The notes under the pieces were generated by a model, which saw only the letters and a list, made by a program, of their open reading frames with translations, made no database searches and was not told the DNA's origin. From assembly GCF_009769755.1 (NCBI RefSeq), contig NZ_SDWJ01000002.1, positions 558,001 to 622,000 of the forward strand: a DNA stretch of 64,000 bases, in the 5' to 3' direction. Positions 53,975 through 62,400 of the stretch are shown here, piece by piece. How positions within the stretch are numbered: position 1 is the stretch's first letter; each line of letters opens with the position of its first letter. The translations under genes were made by a program, and so were the position numbers. This DNA is from Sphingorhabdus profundilacus (GTDB lineage Bacteria > Pseudomonadota > Alphaproteobacteria > Sphingomonadales > Sphingomonadaceae).

Positions 53975-55314
53975 AAGATATCGTGGTCCAGCTGATCCGC
54001 AGGTTTGTGCCAACCGCCGCGCAGCTTGGAGATTGGGAGTTTCTGAGCTCAGCTGCCAGCGGCAAGCCCGTTGGCTGGCATGATCTGGAGGATTTCCGCC
54101 GAGTTCTGATTCTCGCAGATCCTGGTGCTGGCAAGACATTCGAGGCACTCGACCGGGCAAAAAAGATCCGAGATCGAGGCGCAAAATCGTTCTTCATTCG
54201 TATCGAAGCCATCAACGCAACTTTCGAGACAGCATTCGAGGTCGGGACCGCCACCGAATTTGCCGAATGGCTCATATCGAACGAGGAGGCCTGGTTCTTC
54301 CTGGACTCGGTCGATGAGGCCCAGCTGGAAACACCGCGCGCACTTGAAGATGCGATCCGGCTATTCGGTGCACGAATTCATGATGCGCGTGAGCGCGCGC
54401 ATATCTTTATTACAAGCCGCGAGGACGCGTGGAAAGCGCTGTCAGACCGCAGTCTGGTCAAACAATATCTTCCCTTTGGCGCACCTTCAGATGAAGCGAC
54501 CGCCGAGACCGAAAACGACGTTTCGGCGCCACCGGACTTGCAGGTGTTCCGGCTTGCCGGGCTGAAAATTGATCAGATCAGGCTTTTCGCCGGACATTAT
54601 GGCGTTGGTAATGTCAGCGCCTTTGTTGCAGCGATCGAACGCGGCAATCTCATGTCGATGGGCGAGCGTCCGTTTGATCTCAAGGCCCTTATCCGTAAAT
54701 GGCAGGCAGACCAGGCGCTTGGCGGACGACTGGAAGTACTCCAGCGCATGATCGAACTGCTGCTTGCGCCATTGTCGTTGGAATCATCGCTGCCGAAAAT
54801 CGATACCGACAAGGCGCGTGCGGGGGCAAGGTCGCTGGCGGCTGCGGTGACTTTGACCGGCCGGAACATCATCTGTCTGCCGGACGGTTTATTGAGCGCC
54901 GATCGCATCGAACCTGCAAAGGTGCTGCCCGATTGGTCCGAAGCTGAGTTGGCGGCGTTGCTGCGTACCGGCATATTCGACGATATCGTTTATACCAGTG
55001 TGCGGTTCCGCCACCGCGAAATTCGCGAACTGCTCACCGCCGAATGGGCAGCCGAGTTGATGAGCAGGCCCGAAGCACGCACAGACGTCGAAGCGTTGTT
55101 CTTCCGAACCCAATATGGCGAGGAAGTAATCGTTCCGCGGATGCGACCGACCCTTACATGGCTGCTGCTGCTGGATGAAACTGTCAGGGACCGTGCGCTA
55201 GCACTGGAACCAGAGATTGCCACCGAGGGAGGCGATCCCTCGCATCTTCCGCTTCCGGTCCGTCAGGCAATGCTGACCGAGATCGTCGAACGCATAGCGG
55301 CTGATAAGGAGTGA
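53971..55314 (+). CDS. STAND/NACHT-like ATPase of the Fic array
   Basis: A 447-aa protein with Walker A LADPGAGKTFEAL (49-61) and Walker B AWFFLDSVDEAQ (D112, D115, E116), then a sensor Arg region (HIFITSRED) and a winged-helix-like part ending in VRFRHREIRELLTAEW, which is the NACHT-type 'F.H..irEyl.a' segment. It has no effector domain at its N-terminus and stops where a sensor domain normally begins; that part appears to be the next gene, which overlaps in GTGA. The ATPase domain is clear, the defence role inferred. Confidence 0.8.
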   Translation: MKDIVVQLIRRFVPTAAQLGDWEFLSSAASGKPVGWHDLEDFRRVLILADPGAGKTFEALDRAKKIRDRGAKSFFIRIEAINATFETAFEVGTATEFAEWLISNEEAWFFLDSVDEAQLETPRALEDAIRLFGARIHDARERAHIFITSREDAWKALSDRSLVKQYLPFGAPSDEATAETENDVSAPPDLQVFRLAGLKIDQIRLFAGHYGVGNVSAFVAAIERGNLMSMGERPFDLKALIRKWQADQALGGRLEVLQRMIELLLAPLSLESSLPKIDTDKARAGARSLAAAVTLTGRNIICLPDGLLSADRIEPAKVLPDWSEAELAALLRTGIFDDIVYTSVRFRHREIRELLTAEWAAELMSRPEARTDVEALFFRTQYGEEVIVPRMRPTLTWLLLLDETVRDRALALEPEIATEGGDPSHLPLPVRQAMLTEIVERIAADKE

Positions 55315-57683
55315 TAGACATCATGGATAACACCGCCATCGAACGCATTGCGGCACCCGACCTTTCCTTGGATGCTATGGCCTTGCTTGCAGAATATGGG
55401 GACAATGACGATGTCGTCTTTTTCCTCGGTCGCCTGGTCTGGCAGGGTGAAATGGCGGAATGCCTTTCGGCCCTTGCTGCGATTGCGGGTGACCCTGCGC
55501 GTGGACATTATGCGCGGATTGCATCGATCCGTGCGGTGATGGCGGTTGGGGATGAGGCGCAGCAGAACGCGCTTTGGGAGGCAATCATTGGTCATGATGG
55601 GCTTCTGGACCGGCGGCTGATTGCGGAGCTTTTGGAGTGGGCCTCGCCTACATTGCGCAGCGTGGACCTTTTGCTGCGCTCGCTTGACCGGCTTGAAGCG
55701 CATGAACGCTTCGAGGTAACGGGCCTCAACCAGGCGATGCACGAGTTCATTGATCGCTTGCCCGTGCTGGCGGATGGCGTGCCGGATCAACTGCTCCCAA
55801 AGCTCGTTTCCGGATTGAACGCGTTGCTGGACCGCCAACCCTATATGGAACGTGGTGAGTGCCATGTTTCGGAAGAATTCGCCTGGGCCATGGCCCCGGC
55901 GGTTCATGCCGTTGATCGGCTTGTGGGCGCTCGCTCGGCGGGAGCACTGGAAGGCGACAGCATCGCAATCCTTCACAAACTGCCGGCAGTGCGCTTCTGG
56001 CGAGGTGATGATGTCACGGAATATCGAACCTCCCTTGGCGAGAATGTGCCGCGTTGGCGCGTACTGAACGAGCTGCTGTACTGGACGAGTGTAGCCGAGC
56101 GCCGAGCGCATCTGGTGAAGAAAGGCGAGCGGATGGTCGATGACTGGCAGATCGCATTCATGCATCCCTTTTGGCGATTTACGGAAGGCGATTTCGATCT
56201 CTGCCTTGCATGGGTCGAAAACAAAGCTGATCTCGATGACCGTCTCGTCGCGCTGTCACGCTGCCTGACACTTTTTGTGGAAGCCGGCCGGCCCGCCGCC
56301 TGGCTGGAGCAACTGCATGCAGCGGTGGCAGGACAGCGAGAGCTCGAGGCGGCACTTGATGCCAAGATGAATCCAAAGCTGTCGCCTGCGGTCAAAAAAA
56401 TGAACACAGAGCACCGGAAATGGGAAAAGCAACAGAAGGTAAAGGAAGAAAAGGAACAGCGACACCGCGCCGACTGGATCATGGCGCTGAAAGCTGATCC
56501 TGATCGCGTCCGGCATCCTGCTGGTCTGAAGCCGGGCGAGTTTAGCCGCGATCATTACTATCTTATGACGAGTGTGCCTGACGGAGGCATGGCGAACGAT
56601 CGCGGGGGTGCAGATTGGCGCACCTTGATTCCGGAATTCGGTGAAGCGGTTGCCCGTGCCTATCGTGACGCGGCGGTTGCCCATTGGCGACATTATCGCC
56701 CGGGGCTTCGCTCCGAAGGTATCGACGCGGGATCGACACCCTATGCACTTATCTTCGGCATGGCGGGCATCGCTATCGAGGCGAGCGAGGCCGAAGATTT
56801 TCTGGCGGGGTTGACGCCGGACGAAGCACGTCACGCATTGCGCTACTTCATCTGGGAACTAAACGGTTTCCCCAGCTGGTTCGAGCCGCTCTATCGCGCC
56901 CATCCGGGAATCGCGCTGGACGCTGTCAGGAAGGAACTTACCTGGGAACTTGAACACAGCGCTACAGAAGCGCCGATGCATTATGTCCTGCACGACTTTC
57001 TCTACCATGCGCCTTGGGTCCATTCCATAATTGCTCCCCTGATTTTCGAGTGGCTTGTCATGCATGAAATGCCCAATCAGGATAGCCTTCGCTACTGCCT
57101 GAATATCTTGACGAGCGGCGGCCTTGCGCCTGCAGATCTTGCGCGTCTTGCCGAGGCAAAGCTACACGGTTCGGTGCCCGAACAGCAGCGGCCGCGCTGG
57201 CTCGCTTTGTGGGTCGACAACGAACCCGCCGCCGCGATCCCCGCTTTGGAGGCATCACTGGAGAATATGAGCGAAGCCGATGCGTCCAACTTCGCACAGC
57301 AATTCATTGTTGCCTTGCTCGGTGATCGCCACGGAACCGGCAACAAGTCCGGAGCCTATCGGACTGCAGAACATCTCAAAAGCCTTTATCTTCTGATGCA
57401 CCGCTTCGTCCGTGCAAAGGAAGACATCCAACGCGCTGGAAATGGCGCTTATTCGCCAACCTTGCGCGACCATGCCCAGGACGCGCGCAACAATCTGTTC
57501 AATATGCTGTCCTCGGTTCCGGGCCGGGAAACCTATGCGGCAATCAAGGCCTTGGCAGACGAGCATCCCGAGCCGGGCTATCGCAAATGGATGGCGCGCC
57601 ATGCACGCGCTCGAGCGATCGCCGACGCGGACGAAGCGCCGTGGACCGCCGAGCAGGTTCATGCCTTCGCGAGCAGATTTTAG
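55311..57683 (+). CDS. Helical-repeat protein, probable sensor half of a split STAND protein
   Basis: A 790-aa protein without a catalytic motif, mostly amphipathic helices (for example LAEYGDNDDVVFFLGRLVWQ, CLSALAAIAGDPARGHYARI) that resemble HEAT/TPR repeats. A charged coiled coil lies in the middle (EHRKWEKQQKVKEEKEQRHR). The GTG at 55311 overlaps the ATPase stop codon, and 5 codons later an ATG follows. In single-chain STAND defence proteins such a repeat domain is fused behind the ATPase and binds the phage protein; here it is a separate chain, so the two probably form one complex. Confidence 0.72.
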   Translation: MIDIMDNTAIERIAAPDLSLDAMALLAEYGDNDDVVFFLGRLVWQGEMAECLSALAAIAGDPARGHYARIASIRAVMAVGDEAQQNALWEAIIGHDGLLDRRLIAELLEWASPTLRSVDLLLRSLDRLEAHERFEVTGLNQAMHEFIDRLPVLADGVPDQLLPKLVSGLNALLDRQPYMERGECHVSEEFAWAMAPAVHAVDRLVGARSAGALEGDSIAILHKLPAVRFWRGDDVTEYRTSLGENVPRWRVLNELLYWTSVAERRAHLVKKGERMVDDWQIAFMHPFWRFTEGDFDLCLAWVENKADLDDRLVALSRCLTLFVEAGRPAAWLEQLHAAVAGQRELEAALDAKMNPKLSPAVKKMNTEHRKWEKQQKVKEEKEQRHRADWIMALKADPDRVRHPAGLKPGEFSRDHYYLMTSVPDGGMANDRGGADWRTLIPEFGEAVARAYRDAAVAHWRHYRPGLRSEGIDAGSTPYALIFGMAGIAIEASEAEDFLAGLTPDEARHALRYFIWELNGFPSWFEPLYRAHPGIALDAVRKELTWELEHSATEAPMHYVLHDFLYHAPWVHSIIAPLIFEWLVMHEMPNQDSLRYCLNILTSGGLAPADLARLAEAKLHGSVPEQQRPRWLALWVDNEPAAAIPALEASLENMSEADASNFAQQFIVALLGDRHGTGNKSGAYRTAEHLKSLYLLMHRFVRAKEDIQRAGNGAYSPTLRDHAQDARNNLFNMLSSVPGRETYAAIKALADEHPEPGYRKWMARHARARAIADADEAPWTAEQVHAFASRF

Positions 57684-57699
57684 CGATCAGGGAACTGCG

Positions 57700-59436
57700 A
57701 TGCAGCATATCTTCTATTCCTGGCAGGCCGATACGCCAAGCGCGACATGCAAGAATCTGATCGGTCGCGCGCTGCAGGACGCGATCGACACGCTCAATGC
57801 GGACGCGGAAATCGAAGGGGCGGATCGACACGAAGATCCCCGCGCCGCCATTCTCGATCATGATACCGCAGGCGTACCCGGATCACCGCCGATCGTTGAG
57901 ACGATCTTCAGGAAAATAGACGGGGCCGCTATATTCATTTCGGATCTGACCTATGTCGCAGAGCGCAGGGACGGACGCCGCTCGCCCAACCCGAACGTGC
58001 TGTTTGAGCATGGCTGGGCCTGGAAATCATTGAGTTGGCGAGCGGTGATTTCGGTGATGAACATCGCGCATGGCGACCCGAAAAATCATCCCCTGCCGTT
58101 CGACCTGCAGCATTCGCGAGGGCCTATCCTTTTCGATTGCCCCGATGATGCAACGGTTGAACAACGCCGGGCCGCCCGCGCCGGCCTTGCAAAGGCGCTT
58201 GTCCCTAAGTTGCGGGCCATATTCGATGATGATGTTCTCAAGGCTGCGCGCGTGCCGGCCGCACCGGTCGAACCTCATCCGCACGATCTGGAACTGGTAA
58301 AGCGATGGCAGGCGTTGCTCACGGAGCCGGTCCGGCGCTTCCTGCGCGAGCAGAATTTCGGCGATGTCTATGTTCGCAAGAATGTCGATGCGCTCCACGA
58401 GATCAACGACACATGGCGTGGTGCCAAATTTGAATTTGATGATCCCGAGTTGCAGCGGGCTTTCCAGGAATTTCTTGCCGCCAATGCGCCCTTCTGCCGG
58501 CAGCTCGTCGAACGCACCTACGTGCTGGACAACAATGCCGCGTTGGCAAGCCCGAAAACAACGGTCGACCAGCAACGCGGAATTCAGCAATCCACGTTCA
58601 AAGCGATTGAACGGCTCAATGAACTGGCGACGTTACTGAACGACGCTATTGACGCATTTGAACGGCAGATACGGGCGCGGATCCGCCTTCCGCTCGAACC
58701 CAGCAGCAGACGTGCGCCCGAGATTGACCCACGTTGGGATTCTGCGCGCCAGGGGCTCGTCAAGCTCGCGACCGATCGGACCATCGGCGGGGTTCCAAGA
58801 ATCGTCAGCCGGCCATGCTTCGTTATGATGGTCGTGCCCCTCGCCGCCTTCGAGGGAGAGCGGCTCGCGCCTGCTTCGGTCACAGAGGCACAGCTGCGTT
58901 TCCCGCCCGACCCGCATATTCGCATAGAGGAGGGATCTGATGCCCGCCAATGGTGGGTGTGTGCGCTTCCCGAGAGCAAAGGCGGTCCCAATCCGGAGAC
59001 GGCCTGGCTTGCGCGGATCGTCCGGCCGGGTCTGCTCGAAGCGCAGGTGAATATCGGCGCGCGCATCGATGATGACAGCGATATCATTATCGACGGTGGA
59101 TGGCTCGAACGGCATATCGTCGGATGGTACGAGCGTCTCTGTAGGGGACTGGCGCCTTTGGGTCTGGCCGGACCCGGAATTGTCGGGCTATCCTTGCACG
59201 GCACGGAGGACGTGATCCTTATGCGTTCTCGTCCCGGCGGACGGAAGATCGTCATGCCTGAAATTCATTTGGCGACACTTGAAGTCGCCGATCTCTCTGA
59301 ACCCATCGCGCCCGCGCTGCAGGAGGCCTTCGATATCATGTGGCAAGCCTCGGGATGGCGGGACGGATCGCCTTCCTATGGAAGCGGCACATGGTCTGGC
59401 TATAGCGCTCATGACGCCAGCGCGGCACGCGGTTGA
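57700..59436 (+). CDS. TIR-like effector domain protein
   Basis: A 578-aa protein. The N-terminal 150 residues have the pattern HIFYSWQADTPSATCKNLIG, DHDTAGVPGSPPIVETIFRK, IDGAAIFISDLTYV and SPNPNVLFEHGWAWKSL, a TIR-like nucleotide-hydrolase fold common in defence islands; E103 is the likely catalytic residue. The other 430 residues are of unknown kind. The ATG at 57700 (behind CAGGGAAC) lies 16 bp after the repeat gene. It may act by NAD+ degradation when the array is triggered, which is inference. Confidence 0.75.
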   Translation: MQHIFYSWQADTPSATCKNLIGRALQDAIDTLNADAEIEGADRHEDPRAAILDHDTAGVPGSPPIVETIFRKIDGAAIFISDLTYVAERRDGRRSPNPNVLFEHGWAWKSLSWRAVISVMNIAHGDPKNHPLPFDLQHSRGPILFDCPDDATVEQRRAARAGLAKALVPKLRAIFDDDVLKAARVPAAPVEPHPHDLELVKRWQALLTEPVRRFLREQNFGDVYVRKNVDALHEINDTWRGAKFEFDDPELQRAFQEFLAANAPFCRQLVERTYVLDNNAALASPKTTVDQQRGIQQSTFKAIERLNELATLLNDAIDAFERQIRARIRLPLEPSSRRAPEIDPRWDSARQGLVKLATDRTIGGVPRIVSRPCFVMMVVPLAAFEGERLAPASVTEAQLRFPPDPHIRIEEGSDARQWWVCALPESKGGPNPETAWLARIVRPGLLEAQVNIGARIDDDSDIIIDGGWLERHIVGWYERLCRGLAPLGLAGPGIVGLSLHGTEDVILMRSRPGGRKIVMPEIHLATLEVADLSEPIAPALQEAFDIMWQASGWRDGSPSYGSGTWSGYSAHDASAARG

Positions 59437-59442
59437 CCGGCC

Positions 59443-62400
59443 ATGGCGTCACACACCCCTGATATCCGGCGGTCAGAATTCCAGCCTCCTGCCAGCACTG
59501 GCGGCCAACGGGCCATTTCCGGCTTTCTATACCAGATTCTGCGGAGCGTTCAGCTCGGGCTGCGGGTGAGTGCGCAGATCTACAGTAATGGGCCAAATGC
59601 CGGAACACAAACGATGCAGCTCGTCCTCGAGCCTGGCGATGGGGGCGATCACCGGGTTGATCAGCATCGCTTTTCAACTATCGAGCAGGTCAAGATGCGG
59701 CGCGGCAGCCAGCCCTGGTCCGCAGGCGCAATAGCCCGCGAGGTATTTCCAGATCTACTCAAGGCAGCAAAGCCTGGCGGTTGTCAGAGCTTTACCTTTG
59801 TTACCGACAATCCGCTTGGCCTCGGACCGCTTCGCGAATTCCTTGAGCACCGGCAGGCAGCTGCAAGTATAGCAACCAGGTTCGGCTGGGGACCAAAACG
59901 GCTTACCGCTGCCGAATTTTTAGAAAGAATTGCAAAAGAGGCCGGTGTAGCAGCTCACGACAAAAAATTGGCTTGGTTGCTCGACAATCTTTCGCTTGAA
60001 GTGATCGATACGGCAGCGGCGGAGCGCGAGATTGAGGCCTTGATCGGAAGCATATTGGCGCCCGGCCAGGACGCTGCAGGCAAACGGCGGGAACTGACTC
60101 AGAGGCTTCTTGAAGCGGCCGGTTCCGGGCAGACAATCGACGCGGCAAGCCTGCTGGCGATGATCGATCAACAGGCCGTCATTCGTCTCGGTCATGTCCA
60201 GAGCTTGCCGCGCGCGCTGGATGCTGCGGTGAAACGCGATTGCGCGACGCTTGGCTATTCTGCAGCGCATCAGGCACGATCCGGCAACATAGTTCCGGAT
60301 GCGGCGCTCACCATTTATTCTGGCGAATCCGGCCAGGGGAAGACATGGTCGCTCTGCCAGTCCGCGCTGGCACAAAGTGCGCGCGGCGAATGGACAATCG
60401 TCATGCGGGCACCGAACAGCTTGCAGGAAATTGTAGAAGCACTGAACGAGCGCTTATGGCGTCCAGCCTATTCCGAAAGCGTTTCTCCACAAATCATGGC
60501 GCAGCGATTCATGCGCGCGTCGCCGAATGACGGTTTCTGGCTTACGCTTTATATTGATGATCTGCAAAATCGCAGGCTCGCAGAAGAGATCGCGAGGCTG
60601 GATTGGTACATATATGGCATACGGATCGTAATCTCCGCGCAACCACGTATTACCCTTGCAATCCGGCGCCAGCATCCGGGCGCCGCTGTCCAGCCGATCG
60701 GCAATTTCACAGGTGCTGACCTTCGCCGCTTCCTGACGCATCACGGGCGTGATGCTGCGCTCGACACTGTGCCTGATGACATATTCGAGCTTCTGCTGAA
60801 GCCAATACATGCAAGCATATTTGCCCAGCTCCCCGTTCGGCCGGCTTGGTCGAACGCCTCGGAATATGAGCTATTCAAAGCATATTGGAACTTTGCAACT
60901 AGCGAAGCCCGGGAGCAATATGATCACCGCTCGGATCGCGATGCATTGGTGGCGCTTGCAGGCTCGCTGCTGGGTTCATCTTCACGCTATCCCTGGCCGG
61001 CGCGCGACGCGCGGGCGGCTGGTCTGGATGATGTCGCGATCACCCGTCTTGAGGCCGTTGGGCTCGTTCGCTGGTTCGATGCGGATGCGCTTCAATTTGC
61101 GGCAGATCGCATGCTGAACTGGGCAGTCGCCGAATATATGGCTGCGCGGGTGGAAGACGAGCAGTGGTCAGCTGCCAGGCTTGATGCCGAGCTCGAGCGA
61201 ATTGAGGGCATTACAACCATCCACGACGAGCCCATCGGGCGAAGACTGGGTTACGTCTTTCTTGACCTTATTTGGCTCCTCGCTGGCGGCAACGATCCGG
61301 GGCTGGTTGCGGATACACTGCGAGCGCAGATACAGCGCCTTCCGCACGAATGGCGGGGCGATAGCATGTGGAAGGACCATCTCGCTACAGTGGGCGGACG
61401 GCTGATACCCGTATTGGAAGTCTTAGCCCTGCAGGATTTTGACGATGAAAACGACTGGGACATTCCCGGCAATATTCCGGTCGCATTGGCCGCGATTGGC
61501 AAAAGTGATCGTGGTCCCGTTGTGGATTTGACAAGACGTTTGCTAGTGGCGGGTTCCGAAAGCGCAATCAACATTGCGCTCGGTATAGCCAGCCGTCTGG
61601 CTGCACCTGAACTCCTCGATCAGCTTTGGCGCGAACATCTCGAACGAGAACGTGCATTTGACGTCAGCAACCTAAGTCCGGATGCAGGCAATGACCGGGT
61701 CGAGAAGATGTTTCGCAGGGATCTGAGCTGGAAAGCGGTGAGGCGGGCAGCGGCTTTCGACGACAGCTGGCTCGACAGACAGATTGGAAGGGCGCTCGAT
61801 CCGTTCGAACTCAACCAACTGCTTTGGCTTGTTACTAATGATGATTGTTTGAGCGACGAGCGTTCGGAGCAAATCTGGCTGCGTCACCGATCACATCTTT
61901 TGGCTCACTTGCCCAGCGACAGCAAGGCAATGATCAATGCAGTCGGCCATTTTGGTGATACAGCGTGTAAATCCTGGCTCGATGCAGTTCCGCTTGGACT
62001 TGACTACGGCATGGGTGCGCGTGTCCTTCGCAGTCGCGCGCGGATCGATAAGACAGCCGCGTTGCGCCAGATTGGCGAACGCAGCGAAGAGTATATCTGG
62101 AGTGCCGCTAAATGGTGGATTGACGAACTTGCGGCAAGCGATCCAGGCGGTCTGTCGCGTGCCGTCATGGACAATGCACTCAAGGGAAACGATCCGCTCA
62201 CCGATATTGTGCTGTGTTATGGCAGGGCACCAGAGCTGATCGATCCCTCGACGCTCGAGTGGGTCCTTGATCAATTCGCCAATGCGCTACAAATTTACAA
62301 CGACACAGACGCGGATGGCGAATTGGGTCCACTGGCTCACCCTCTTCGCTTCCTCACGAAATTGACCGAACCCTGGCAATTTGACCGCATCGCAAATCGC

